Shown: in pieces, positions 26,100 to 35,014 of the stretch
Layout: each line of letters opens with the position of its first letter
How positions within the stretch are numbered: the first letter of the stretch is position 1
NCBI RefSeq assembly: GCF_014803405.1
Contig: NZ_JACYFG010000006.1
Location: forward strand, 193,501-257,500
Reading direction: 5' to 3'
Length of the DNA stretch: 64,000 bases
From: Pelagicoccus enzymogenes
GTDB taxonomy: Bacteria; Verrucomicrobiota; Verrucomicrobiia; Opitutales; Opitutaceae
Translations under genes and position numbers: made by a program
Notes under the pieces: generated by a model
What the model was told of the DNA's origin: nothing
Databases searched by the model: none
Seen by the model: only the letters and a program-made list of their open reading frames with translations

Positions 26100-26132
26100 T
26101 TTTTGTGCTCCCCTGAAAGATTTGATGCTTGT

Positions 26133-26147
26133 TGAGAACGAGTTTCA
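26133..26147. promoter_or_regulatory. Possible Fur box between feoA and the divergent Cys-rich gene
   Basis: TGAGAAC-G-AGTTTCA is a 7-1-7 imperfect palindrome close to the Fur consensus TGATAAT-N-ATTATCA in its outer TGA/TCA and inner A. Its place between two divergent iron genes supports the call, but the core match is partial. Confidence 0.45.
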
Positions 26148-26186
26148 GTATAGATTAGCGGAAGTCAACTTGGATTTTGCAGGCAT

Positions 26187-26351
26187 ATGAACATCACAGC
26201 TGAAACCCTTGTCGTGGCCGCCATCGTGCTGCTCGCCGGAACCTATCTGGTCCGGCGCTACCTCCGCAACCGACGGGCAAAGGCCGAAAGCCCTTGCGGC
26301 GGCGGCACCTGCGGTTGCTCCGCAGCTAAGCCCCCAGCCCGCTCCCGCTGA
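26187..26351 (+). CDS. FeoB-associated Cys-rich membrane protein
   Basis: This 54-residue frame starts at ATG 26187. It has one N-terminal membrane helix (TLVVAAIVLLAGTYLV), a basic stop-transfer patch (RRYLRNRRAK) and a Cys-rich tail, PCGGGTCGCSAAK, with three cysteines. This matches the small FeoB-associated Cys-rich family, which is thought to support FeoB. It is divergent from feoA with an 87-bp shared control region. The short length is the normal size for the family. Confidence 0.8.
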   Translation: MNITAETLVVAAIVLLAGTYLVRRYLRNRRAKAESPCGGGTCGCSAAKPPARSR

Positions 26352-26496
26352 AGGTCCTGCGGGCAGCCGCTAGCAGCTAAGACGCGAAACGCTAAGGCGT
26401 ACCGGCGAGACGCCCCAGGAACGCATTTCGGATCCCGCTAAAAAGCGCTTGCGCGCCGCCACCAATTCATATTTCGTTTCGCCCTTCTCAACACCT

Positions 26497-26581
26497 GCCC
26501 AGGTGGTGGAATTGGTAGACACGCATGATTCAGGTTCATGTGCCGCGAGGCGTGGAGGTTCGAGTCCTCTTCTGGGCACCA
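26497..26581 (+). tRNA. tRNA-Leu (anticodon CAG), CCA encoded
   Basis: This is a class II tRNA: acceptor GCCCAGG, D-arm with AATTGGTAGACACGC, anticodon stem CATGA / TCATG with loop TTCAGGT (anticodon CAG), a long variable arm, T-loop GGTTCGAGTCC, and CCA. The final 17 bases recur at 26717-26733. Confidence 0.95.
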
Positions 26582-26588
26582 AAAAATA

Positions 26589-26613
26589 GGCCGCGTTTAG
26601 CGGCCTTTTTTTT
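26589..26613 (+). terminator. Rho-independent terminator of tRNA-Leu
   Basis: The hairpin GGCCGC-GTTTA-GCGGCC (with pairing extended by the flanking bases) is followed by eight T. Confidence 0.9.
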
Positions 26614-26716
26614 GTGTACAGAAACTGAGGACGAGAACCTCCACGAGGTTCGACGCAGCGAAGCGGAGGTGGGCAATGCGAAGCATTGGGGCAAAGCCCT
26701 GAGCAGAGCGAATCAA

Positions 26717-26733
26717 TCCTCTTCTGGGCACCA
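26717..26733 (+). repeat. Exact copy of the tRNA-Leu(CAG) 3' end (att-like)
   Basis: TCCTCTTCTGGGCACCA is identical to 26565-26581, 152 bp downstream of it and outside any intact tRNA. Such duplications of a tRNA tail are left by integration at tRNA genes. The sequence between the copies contains partly tRNA-like words such as GAGGTTCGA. Confidence 0.75.
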
Positions 26734-26847
26734 GTCTTCGTTCGGAGCGAAGCGCAGATCGAAGACTGTCGCGGCGTAGCTCTCAGGCGAAGCCGGACCC
26801 CGATCCCCAACCACTCCCCAGCTCCGAACTACGCCTCGGCAAGCCAA

Positions 26848-27093
26848 ATGGAATTCCACTACGTTTACATCCTGGAGAGTTTGTCCAAGCCCGAAACCTA
26901 CTACGTCGGACTAACCTAAAATCTCAAAGTCCGCCTCTCAAAACACAACCGCGGCGAAGTCAGCCACACCGCGACGAATACAGCTTGGAAAATCAAAAAC
27001 GCATTCGCTTTCGAGAATCGCGAGAAAGCTGCAGCGTTCGAACGCTACCTGAAAACCCATTCGGGTAGGGCTTTCGCCAAAAAACACTTTTAA
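26848..27093 (+). pseudogene. GIY-YIG nuclease gene broken by an in-frame TAA
   Basis: The frame from ATG 26848 encodes 81 residues of the small UvrC-type GIY-YIG family. HYVYILES near the start holds the GIY-like motif (VYIL) and YYVGLT the YIG-like motif; the second half, KVRLSKHNRGEVSHTA and FERYLKTHSGRAFAKKHF, has the conserved Arg, His and Glu positions. Codon 24 (26917-26919) is TAA where the family usually has a polar residue, so the product is truncated to 23 residues unless read through. The rest of the frame is intact, so the mutation looks recent. Homologs are short stand-alone proteins. Confidence 0.82.
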
Positions 27094-27094
27094 C

Positions 27095-27123
27095 GAAAAA
27101 AGGCCGCCTCACGCGGCCTTTCT
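27095..27123. terminator. Bidirectional terminator
   Basis: The hairpin AAAAAAGGCCGC-CTCAC-GCGGCCTTT lies between the GIY-YIG remnant and the convergent arabinofuranosidase gene; the minus-strand T-run is the stronger one. Confidence 0.85.
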
Positions 27124-27142
27124 CTCACTCAAGCTCGAACCG

Positions 27143-29173
27143 CTATCTCAGCCGCAGGATCGTCAACGAGTTCGCCGGGAAAGATCGATCGAAGCGGCTC
27201 CCCACACTGCCACTCTCCTCCTCGGGAACCGCGACCGGAGCTTCCCCGTCCCGATTGACCGCGCTCGCAACCTCGTGGGCAAAGATGATAGCTCGCATTC
27301 GGAACTGCCTCTGTGCAGCCGAGCTCAAGTCAATCGTCGCTGAGATAGCCTCCGACTCGCCGTTGACCACTTTCACGATAGTGTCGGCCGACTCGGAATC
27401 GTGAACCACGGAGGCCGCCAGCTTTTTGCCTTCAGCCAATCCGGATACACGAAACGGCAAAGCGAAATCTCCGGCGTTAACGCTGAACAAGCGCTGCACC
27501 TCGTAGTTTAAAGACGGATACACCTCCGTCGCGTCAAAGTAAATCAGGTCCGGGCGCCACTGCGTATGTCCACGACGCGAGAGAAGCGGTGCGTACGAGG
27601 CGAAGCGTACGATGTCCGCATTACGCTCGAAGCTCACCAAGCCCGCCGCCTCGGCGATCGCGGAACGCATCGTGTTGGCACGGTCTGGTTCGTGGGCTGC
27701 GTACTCGCCGATGTAAACTTCCGCGCTCTCCCGGTCGTAAGCATCGTATCGCTGTTGGTTTTCCCAGAACCAATTCGGCTCCACGTAGTAATGCTCGTCG
27801 ATGATGTCCAAATCGAGTTCCCGCGAAAATTCCCAACCGTTGTCGTAGTCCTCCCCGCTCGCGAAAGGTCCCACCGTTCCGACGACCACGATTTCAGGAT
27901 GACGTTTCGCGATCGCATCTCGAATCATCTTGAAGCGTACCTTGAAGATCGAGGTGATTGCGTCCTCGTTCCCCACTCCCAGATACTTCAGTCCAAAGGG
28001 TTCCGGATGTCCGGCCGCTGCTCGCACCGCACCCCATTCTGAATCAGCGGGACCATTCGCCCACTCGATCAAATCCAAGACGTCATCGATGTAATCGGGC
28101 ATTTCGTCCAGCGGCAGCCCCTCCTGCCCACGGTTCGGGCTGTCGCCGGCGTGCTGGCAGCACACCCCAGCCGAGACCACGGGAATCGGGATCGCGCCCA
28201 TGTCCTCGCAAAACTGGAAGTACTCGAAGTAGCCTAACCCAAGCGTCTGGTGGTAGCCCCAGGAATTGCGGAAGGCTTTGCGCTGCTCCACCGGCCCCAC
28301 GCTGTCCTTCCAGTCATAGTACTGATGGATTCCCTGCCCATGCACCAGACACCCTCCCGGGAAACGCATAAACTTGGGCTCCAGGTCGGCGATCGACTGG
28401 GCCAAGTCCTTGCGCAAGCCATTCTTGCGACCCGAGAAGGTGTCATGGGGAAACAACGACACCATATCGATGGCGACCCCTCCCGCCTTCTGGGCAAGCA
28501 AAACGAAACGCGCCTTGTCGGTCGACTTGATCGGCACCAAGGTCGCGCTGTGTTGAGTCCATTCTCGCCCCGCGATTAAAAACTCCGCCTCCGCGATCAC
28601 TTCGCCCGCTTCGTTTTCGAGGCGCGCCAGCATCGGCATCGGCTGCTCTTCCTCTTCCTGAGCACCACCCCACTTCCTTCCCATGTAGGCCTGGTAAGCC
28701 CAAAACGAAGCTTCATAGGCCTCGCCCGCCTCGACCGGAATCTGGTCAAATCCCTCGTTCGCAATCCCCACACCCACACCAGCCGCCTCGACATTGAGCA
28801 GCAGATAGTGCGGATTGTTAACGTGCACCGGGCGGGCGTTGCCGAGCCCCAATCGTCCTTTGCCGCCCTCGGATTCGACCAGGTCCCAAAAGGAGAACGG
28901 CCCCCAGCTCGCTTGCTCGGTCGCGCTGTATTCAAAAGATCGATTCTGGATCAGCTCCGCATAGAGCCCGCCATCCGCCGCATAGTTGAGGTCCTCATAG
29001 AAAATCCCCACCAAGTCCGTGCTAATCGCTTTCTTCTCCGCTTTGAGATCAACCTTAAGTTCGACAGCGGCAGCTGCTATTTGCGAGGAAGTCAAAAGAG
29101 CGGCGGCCAAGGACGGCCGAAAAAGCGAACGAATCCGAGAAAAGAAACGGGGGCGGAGGGCGGGGTAAGTCAT
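27143..29173 (-). CDS. Secreted GH51 alpha-L-arabinofuranosidase
   Basis: The 676-residue enzyme is predicted to release terminal L-arabinofuranose from side chains. An N-terminal basic and hydrophobic leader (about 15-36) ends in AAAA, so it is probably exported. GH51 signatures are clear: STDLVGIFYEDLNYAADGGLY (51-71), GGCLVHGQ, the acid/base Glu403 in GVGNEDA, and the nucleophile Glu490 in VYIGEYAAH. A carbohydrate-binding-like insert lies at about 105-245. The C-terminal beta domain follows. The gene is the leftmost member of the sugar-utilisation region and ends at a bidirectional terminator. It may be controlled by the AraC regulator upstream. Confidence 0.9.
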   Translation of the reverse strand: MTYPALRPRFFSRIRSLFRPSLAAALLTSSQIAAAAVELKVDLKAEKKAISTDLVGIFYEDLNYAADGGLYAELIQNRSFEYSATEQASWGPFSFWDLVESEGGKGRLGLGNARPVHVNNPHYLLLNVEAAGVGVGIANEGFDQIPVEAGEAYEASFWAYQAYMGRKWGGAQEEEEQPMPMLARLENEAGEVIAEAEFLIAGREWTQHSATLVPIKSTDKARFVLLAQKAGGVAIDMVSLFPHDTFSGRKNGLRKDLAQSIADLEPKFMRFPGGCLVHGQGIHQYYDWKDSVGPVEQRKAFRNSWGYHQTLGLGYFEYFQFCEDMGAIPIPVVSAGVCCQHAGDSPNRGQEGLPLDEMPDYIDDVLDLIEWANGPADSEWGAVRAAAGHPEPFGLKYLGVGNEDAITSIFKVRFKMIRDAIAKRHPEIVVVGTVGPFASGEDYDNGWEFSRELDLDIIDEHYYVEPNWFWENQQRYDAYDRESAEVYIGEYAAHEPDRANTMRSAIAEAAGLVSFERNADIVRFASYAPLLSRRGHTQWRPDLIYFDATEVYPSLNYEVQRLFSVNAGDFALPFRVSGLAEGKKLAASVVHDSESADTIVKVVNGESEAISATIDLSSAAQRQFRMRAIIFAHEVASAVNRDGEAPVAVPEEESGSVGSRFDRSFPANSLTILRLR

Positions 29174-29345
29174 AGGAAGCTTCTCTCAGTTGGGGTTAAC
29201 AATCGAAATGATAGACTCCTATTAAACAGAAGGTAGCGTGCACGCTTCGAGCCCTATCTCCTTCTGACCGTGCGAGTCCACTCCACCTATAGAGCGTCGG
29301 GCATCGCCTCGTCGGAAGGTTCCCGCCTCGCGCGCGGAGACCGGT

Positions 29346-30269
29346 CTAGCGCATCACCGAGCCAACGAAATGCTTGGGCGAAACGCCGAAGGTCTTCTTG
29401 AACACCCTCGAGAAGTGCGCCGGATCGTGAAAGCCGATCGCCCAGCCGACCTCTTTCACGGAGAGCGACTCGTGCATCAACAAGCGGGCGGCTTCGTTCA
29501 TCTTTGTCCGGGTCAAGTACGCATATGGACCTTCGTGGTCGAAACGCTGGAAAAGGCGCGAGATATAGGCTTGGTCGTAGCCTACGCGAGAAGCCAATTC
29601 CGCCACCGTATCCACTTCCCGAAAATTCGACTGGATCTCCGAGCGGCACTTCAGATAACTGCTGTAAGAATTCGAGAGCCGATTCCGATTCAGCTCCCCT
29701 TCGTCGCTGGCATGCAACAGGAGCCCCTCCGCCGTGAGCTCGCAAAACTGGATCGCCTGCGCTCCTCCATCCTTCGCCCGGGCCACAATCTGACGAAAGT
29801 TGTGCTCCATCCAGCTCGTTCCCGCATACTGGATAGGCTGCCCTTCCGCCATCGCAGTTCGCGAAAAAAGCGCTTCCACCCGCGAACCGTAAAGGTCGAT
29901 GAAGCCCTTGACCAAAGGAGCGTCCCCCAAGGACTCGATGAGCAAGCTCTCGTTCGGCCGGTATCCAAAAAGCGTGCCACGCCTCGCCACAAACTCCCTG
30001 CCAGCCACCACCACGCGAGCCGAGCCAGAAATAACGTACTCGATTCCGATAAATCGAAACTCGCTTCGGCTCAGACGATAGCTCGAGGCGCACCGCTCCA
30101 CCCCTCCGCAGGCCAGCGAAAACCCAGCCTGCTTGGAGTCGCTTACGTTGAGGAAAAAATAGTCCCCGTCCTCAACCTGCTCCGAGATGAAGCTCGGCAA
30201 CTCCCCTTGAGCAACGCCACTGCCGGAGCCTCCCTCCAGCCCGAGCTTCGATACAGTCTTCGGCTTCAT
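29346..30269 (-). CDS. AraC family transcriptional regulator
   Basis: The 307-residue protein starts at ATG 30269 (MKPKTVSKLGL). The N-terminal half holds a cupin-like ligand domain with VISGSARVVVAGREFVARRG (about 83-102). The C-terminal AraC domain has two helix-turn-helix motifs: TVAELASRVGYDQAYISRLF (about 222-241) and KEVGWAIGFHDPAHFSRVFKK (about 271-291), ending FGVSPKHF. The sensed sugar is unknown, but placement next to GH51, ThuA, FucP and FucI suggests a pentose or deoxyhexose. Confidence 0.85.
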   Translation of the reverse strand: MKPKTVSKLGLEGGSGSGVAQGELPSFISEQVEDGDYFFLNVSDSKQAGFSLACGGVERCASSYRLSRSEFRFIGIEYVISGSARVVVAGREFVARRGTLFGYRPNESLLIESLGDAPLVKGFIDLYGSRVEALFSRTAMAEGQPIQYAGTSWMEHNFRQIVARAKDGGAQAIQFCELTAEGLLLHASDEGELNRNRLSNSYSSYLKCRSEIQSNFREVDTVAELASRVGYDQAYISRLFQRFDHEGPYAYLTRTKMNEAARLLMHESLSVKEVGWAIGFHDPAHFSRVFKKTFGVSPKHFVGSVMR

Positions 30270-30372
30270 TGAGAAAACAAAACCACCCCTATCCCTTCGG
30301 TCAAATATATCCAAGCATCCAAGCAAATCCCACGACTAAGCCGCAAGCTGCCACCGCGAGCGTGACGAAGCC

Positions 30373-31131
30373 CTACCACTTCGGATCACGCTCGCCCACC
30401 GCCCATAGCATTCCCCCGAAAATGTGCTGCTGGAAATCGTGATCCGCGTAGCTCTCCTCTATGTGCCCGAGAGCCGAGTAGAAAACGCGCCCGCCAAAAG
30501 CCTCGTGGTACCAAGCGATCGGATGCGATTCGCCCATCACGTGCTTCTCTTGCGGATAGTAGCTTTTCTCGTCCACCTCCAGGAGCACGTTCAAGTTCTC
30601 CGGAAAGGGAGTGGCAAAAGTATACCACTCGTCCGTCCAAATCCACTTCTGGTCAAGGTGCAGGCAAGCTGGAAACTCCCTATCCACCACCTCGATCAAT
30701 CCAGTCTGCCGCGGCGGGTGCGACAAGAAAACTCTCCCAACGAGCTCTTCCCACCACATCCAACGCTTCTCCTCCTTGGCCGTGGCCGAAGCGGAATGGA
30801 TCCCCACGATTCCGCCCCCTGATGCGACGTACTTCTGAAACTCCACACGCTTCTCCTCGCTCAACTCGCAGGGGTTGGCGCTCACGAAGACGATCACGTC
30901 AAAATCGGCGAAGGTCTGCTTTCCAAACTCTGCATCCCGCTCCACCCAGGTCAGATCGAAAAAATGCTTCTTGGACAAGAACTCGAACGCCTCCCGCACT
31001 GCCGGCACGTTGCGATGATGGTACTGGTCGTAGGCGTCGGAAAAAACCAAGGCCGAGAACTGCTTGGCGTGTAACACCGATGCGGATACAGAAAGCGAAA
31101 AGGCAACAAAAACAATCGAGGCAAACTTCAT
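30373..31131 (-). CDS. Secreted ThuA-domain protein
   Basis: The 252-residue protein starts at ATG 31131, where a signal peptide begins (MKFASIVFVAFSLSVSASVLHA); the longer frame to 31434 is unlikely. The ThuA-like glutamine-amidotransferase fold is seen in SALVFSDAYDQYHHRNVPAV, DFDVIVFVSANPC, GGGIVGIHSASATA, and the late SHPIAWYHEAFGGRVFYSALGH. ThuA-like proteins are linked to disaccharide or keto-sugar metabolism in several bacteria, and their catalytic role is not fixed. It lies about 350 bp behind fucP and about 100 bp before the AraC gene. Confidence 0.8.
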   Translation of the reverse strand: MKFASIVFVAFSLSVSASVLHAKQFSALVFSDAYDQYHHRNVPAVREAFEFLSKKHFFDLTWVERDAEFGKQTFADFDVIVFVSANPCELSEEKRVEFQKYVASGGGIVGIHSASATAKEEKRWMWWEELVGRVFLSHPPRQTGLIEVVDREFPACLHLDQKWIWTDEWYTFATPFPENLNVLLEVDEKSYYPQEKHVMGESHPIAWYHEAFGGRVFYSALGHIEESYADHDFQQHIFGGMLWAVGERDPKW

Positions 31132-31479
31132 AGTCGTTCGGGGCAAGCAGGTCCGATCAGGCGTCACGTTTCGAGCTCGAAACGGATCAAAAGCGTCCAG
31201 ACAGCGATGATCGATAAGACTGACTTCCTCCGACGGGAGGTCCATCCCATAATTCCTAATGTCCGAACAGTTCCAACCACTCAGCAACAAGCCCGCCCAG
31301 CATAGAACGCGTATCCAAGATTCAATATCAATATCGTTCCTAAAGGGCTCTTGCAGAGCCAGCAGCTCCTCTGCCCCCATCAATGACGGGGCGAAGCGAG
31401 ACCTGCCAAGCGCCACGCCCGGCCCCGGTACCACTTAGGTCGACGGAAAGGCCACCCGCGGCGGGGTCGGTCTCCCTGA
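31132..31479. other. Gap between fucP and the ThuA gene, no gene seen
   Basis: This 348-bp stretch has no credible frame or RNA gene. It holds one CGTATCCAA copy (31310) and presumably the ThuA promoter. No terminator for fucP stands out. Confidence 0.5.
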
Positions 31480-32805
31480 TCAAGAAACCCGAGCGGCTCG
31501 GTTCGAGAAAAAGCCATAAGCCGCGATCGCGACGAAACAGAGCAAGGGCAGAGCGAAGGACGCTCGCACGCCCATCAATCCCAGCACTTGCTCTTGGTCG
31601 ATAATCATCGCCTGCAGCGGCGGCATCAGACAACCGCCCCCGATCGCGAGGATAAGTCCCGCGGACGCTAGCTTCGCGTCGTCTCCCAAGCCATCCAAGG
31701 CCAAGCCATAGATCGTGGGAAACATCAGCGACATACAGGCGGAGACTCCCACCAAGCACCAGAGCCCAACCATGCCGGGCAAGAAGATAACGCCCAAGGT
31801 CAAAGCGCCTCCGCCGACCGCCAAGAAACAAAGCAACTGCCCCGGACGGAAATACTTCAGGACAAAGGTACAGATGAAACGGCTGGATACGAAAATCACC
31901 ATCGCGACGATGTTATAGCCTTGGGCATCGGCTTTGCTCATTCCCAGCGTCGCTCCCGCGTATTGTATGATGAAGGTCCAACACATGATTTGGGCTCCTA
32001 CGTAAAAGGCTTGGGCCACTACGCCCCAAACGTAAACAGGCCGCTTCATCAAACGGCCGAACGTCCCACCCAAGTCCAAGGGCTGGCGGCCAGGACTCGT
32101 CGTGTGGGGAAACTTCGTAAAGGCGAATACCAGAAACACCACCGCAACCACGATTCCCAGAACGATGTAAGGCCCCGTAATCACCGCCAAGTCGCTCTTC
32201 GCAATCGCATCAAACTGAGCAACATCCGTATCCACCAAAGCGCGACGCTCTTCCTCGGATGCCGTATCTAGCCGGGCCAAAATGAATTCCTTGGCCACGA
32301 ACATGCCGGCGATGGATCCCATGGGATTGAACGCCTGAGCCAAATTCAAACGTCTCGTGGCGGTCGCTTCCGTCCCCATCGAAAGCACGTACGGATTCGC
32401 TGTCGTTTCCAAGAACGACAAGCCACAGGTCATAATGAAGTAGGCCAAAAGAAAGGGAGCGAACTGCTGCATGCCGCTGGCCGGCACGAAAAGGAAGCAC
32501 CCCGAAACATACAGAGCCAAGCCCATCAGGATGCCCGACTTGTAGCTGAAACGCTTGATGAAGATGGCCGCCGGGATCGCCATGAAACAATAGCCACCAT
32601 AGAAAGCCGATTGGACCAGCGAACTTTCCGTATTGCTCAGCAGCAGCACGTTCTTGAAGGCCGCTACCATGGGATTAGTGATATCGTTCGCAAATCCCCA
32701 GAGCGCAAAAAGGCTCGTCACGAGGATGAAGGGATAAAGGTAACGGGGCTGGATCACGCGATCCGACAGAGACGACGCGCCAAGTTCAGGGGAATCTTGT
32801 TTCAT
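31480..32805 (-). CDS. fucP: L-fucose:H+ symporter, FucP-like MFS permease
   Basis: The 441-residue inner-membrane protein has about 12 hydrophobic segments. Family marks include LFALWGFANDITNPMVAAFK (about 33-52), where the Asp and Asn are conserved in FucP, GYCFMAIPAAIFIKRFSYKSG, and LSFLETTANPYVLSMG (about 129-144). FucP imports L-fucose with a proton; close relatives also take up other hexoses. Its pairing with FucI makes fucose the leading candidate. It is separated from fucI by a gap with a terminator-like hairpin. Confidence 0.88.
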   Translation of the reverse strand: MKQDSPELGASSLSDRVIQPRYLYPFILVTSLFALWGFANDITNPMVAAFKNVLLLSNTESSLVQSAFYGGYCFMAIPAAIFIKRFSYKSGILMGLALYVSGCFLFVPASGMQQFAPFLLAYFIMTCGLSFLETTANPYVLSMGTEATATRRLNLAQAFNPMGSIAGMFVAKEFILARLDTASEEERRALVDTDVAQFDAIAKSDLAVITGPYIVLGIVVAVVFLVFAFTKFPHTTSPGRQPLDLGGTFGRLMKRPVYVWGVVAQAFYVGAQIMCWTFIIQYAGATLGMSKADAQGYNIVAMVIFVSSRFICTFVLKYFRPGQLLCFLAVGGGALTLGVIFLPGMVGLWCLVGVSACMSLMFPTIYGLALDGLGDDAKLASAGLILAIGGGCLMPPLQAMIIDQEQVLGLMGVRASFALPLLCFVAIAAYGFFSNRAARVS

Positions 32806-32912
32806 AGGGGCAGGGTTTCAAGGCAGTGCCAGACGATGCGGCAACAGTGTTTCTCAAGCGAGAGTGACAGACTAGATCAAGCAGTCGAGGGAGGTCTATC
32901 TCCCATTTGCAT

Positions 32913-32944
32913 AAAAAGCTCCCGGGACCGTTCATCCCGGAAGC
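32913..32944 (-). terminator. Terminator-like hairpin between fucI and fucP
   Basis: On the minus strand the stem CTTCCGGGA / TCCCGGGAG with a 7-nt loop is followed by CTTTTTAT. It could end fucI or attenuate fucP. Confidence 0.65.
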
Positions 32945-32974
32945 CAGCGTATTCGTTATAAAGAGGAAGGGCTC

Positions 32975-34780
32975 CTAACGGTAAAGCGGTCCATACGTTT
33001 GGCAGGCCCGAAAGTCCGCGCTCTCCAAGCCCGCAGTGCCGAAGGCCTTCCAGGAACTCGGACGGAATATCCGTTCCTCGGATACATTATGCATGTAAAC
33101 CGGAATTCGCAGCATGGAGGCCAATGTGATATAGAGATGGCCCACATGTCCGCAGGTCAACACGCAGTGGTTGGCGCCCCAGCTGTTCATCACTTCATAG
33201 GCGCTGCGAAACGCCCCTTCACCCGTCAGGGTCGGCGCAAACCAAGTGGTCGGCCAAGTCGGATTGGTGCGATCGTCCAAGGCATCGTGAATCGTTTCGG
33301 GCAACTCGATGGAGTAACCTTCCGCAATCTGCAAGGCCGGTCCCAGACCATCGACCAAATTCAGACGAATCATGGTGGACGCCATGCCGCCGCGCGTCTT
33401 GAAGCGAGTGCTCCAACCACCACCCGGAAAGTACTCCGTCACAGAAGGATGCCAAGTCGTCGCCTGCAAGCAGGCATCCACTTCGCTGTCCTCAATTTCC
33501 CAATACGGCTTCATCGTCGGATTCCCATCCGAATCGCCTTGCTGCCCCGTACCGTCTAGGGCGGCCGGACCGGAATTGATGAGATGCAGGATTCCGTCTC
33601 CTACCAATTCATGCGAAAACCTCTCTCCGCTGGCCTGAGCGATCGCGTCCATGCTCCAGTAGGTCCGCAAGTCCGCGAAGACTTGGGCCGAGTTAGTCAA
33701 GAGATGTCCCAGCAGCATGCCCGCACCGTTCATGGCGTCGTTTTCCGTGGCGACGATGTAGGGAGGACGCTTGCCGTTCCAGTCGAAGGACGTGTTGAGG
33801 ATCGCTTCCAAAAAGTCGCCATTAGGAAAGTGATCCGTCCACTGGCGTTGACCTTGGAATCCTGCCGCGATCGCGCTGTGCCCATGGGCCTGCTCGCCCA
33901 ATCCCATCTCCGCCAGCTTGGGGTTGCCGACCATCAGGTCGCGAGCGATCAGTGCCATCTTTATGGATACATCCCATTCGCTGTCGAGCGACTCGCGCGA
34001 ACGCTTGGTTTCATCCGAGTTATAATCCTTCCCCTCCGGGCAGTTCTCGGCGACCCAAGCCTTGGCCTTCTTGAATTCCTCTTGGTCGAACTGGTCCTTC
34101 TGCAGTCGCCCCACAAATTCTGTCAGGTCGATCGCCTCCACTCGCATGCCGAAGTACTTTTCCCACATGGAGCTGTCCACCATGGAGCCCGCGATCCCCA
34201 TCGAAGTCCCTCCCATAGAGAGATACGAGCGGCCCTTCATCAAACCTACTGCCAGTCCGCAACGAGCGAAGTTGAGCAACTTTTCGGCCACGTCAGCTGG
34301 GATCTCCTTGGTCCCCGCCGGTTGCACGTCTTTTCCGTAAATGCCAAAGGCCGGCAGCCCCTTCTGCGTATGAGCCGCCAAGACGGCTGCCAGATAGACC
34401 GCTCCGGGACGTTCCGTGCCGTTGAATCCCCAAATCGCTTTTACGGTGTGTGGATCCATGTCCATCGTCTCCGAGCCATAGCACCAGCACGGCGTCACCG
34501 TGATGGTAACCGCAACGCCTTCCTTGCGAAACTTCTCAGCCGCCGCGGATGCTTCCGCAACGCCACCGATACAAGTGTCTGCCACCACGCACTCCACTGG
34601 CTTGCCGTTCGGGTAGCGAAGCACCTTAGTCAGGAGTTCGACCACCGAACGAGCTTGCTCCATGGTTTGCTCCTCCAGCGACTCGCGTACACCGCCAAGG
34701 CGCCCGTCAATCGTCGGCCGAATTCCAATTCTAGGTAGCTCGCCCTTCCAGGGGCTGAGCGCAGCATTTGCTTCAGTCAT
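32975..34780 (-). CDS. fucI: L-fucose isomerase
   Basis: The 601-residue enzyme interconverts L-fucose and L-fuculose, the first catabolic step. The length and sequence match FucI. The metal-binding Glu346 (VATENDAM) and Asp370 (VFADLRTYW) are 24 residues apart, as in the E. coli enzyme. Other family blocks include [20 protein letters not shown] at the start and [10 protein letters not shown] (about 99-108). The fuculose kinase and aldolase genes are not in the window. It is divergent from an AraC regulator gene at 35015, the probable regulator. Confidence 0.95.
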   Translation of the reverse strand: MTEANAALSPWKGELPRIGIRPTIDGRLGGVRESLEEQTMEQARSVVELLTKVLRYPNGKPVECVVADTCIGGVAEASAAAEKFRKEGVAVTITVTPCWCYGSETMDMDPHTVKAIWGFNGTERPGAVYLAAVLAAHTQKGLPAFGIYGKDVQPAGTKEIPADVAEKLLNFARCGLAVGLMKGRSYLSMGGTSMGIAGSMVDSSMWEKYFGMRVEAIDLTEFVGRLQKDQFDQEEFKKAKAWVAENCPEGKDYNSDETKRSRESLDSEWDVSIKMALIARDLMVGNPKLAEMGLGEQAHGHSAIAAGFQGQRQWTDHFPNGDFLEAILNTSFDWNGKRPPYIVATENDAMNGAGMLLGHLLTNSAQVFADLRTYWSMDAIAQASGERFSHELVGDGILHLINSGPAALDGTGQQGDSDGNPTMKPYWEIEDSEVDACLQATTWHPSVTEYFPGGGWSTRFKTRGGMASTMIRLNLVDGLGPALQIAEGYSIELPETIHDALDDRTNPTWPTTWFAPTLTGEGAFRSAYEVMNSWGANHCVLTCGHVGHLYITLASMLRIPVYMHNVSEERIFRPSSWKAFGTAGLESADFRACQTYGPLYR

Positions 34781-35014
34781 AGGTCAATATCAACAAGGTT
34801 ATAGGTCAGTTCCCGCTTCGCCTTCGGGCAAAATGCGCTTACGTATCCAAGCTTGCATACAAATTGCGATGGCAACGGTCGGGGTGTCTAAATTCAAAAT
34901 GGGAATACAAACGAGGCCCAGGAGGGCTACGTGACCGAGCACTATCTCATATCGCCGCAGCGCTGGGAATAGCTATAACTTGCACACCAAACAATTTTTG
35001 ATCTTAGTTTCGGA

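Noticed and set aside
26449-26475. Promoter for tRNA-Leu(CAG) with TTGCGC and TATTTC
   Set aside because: The spacing is about 15 bp and both hexamers are weak, so I do not list it.
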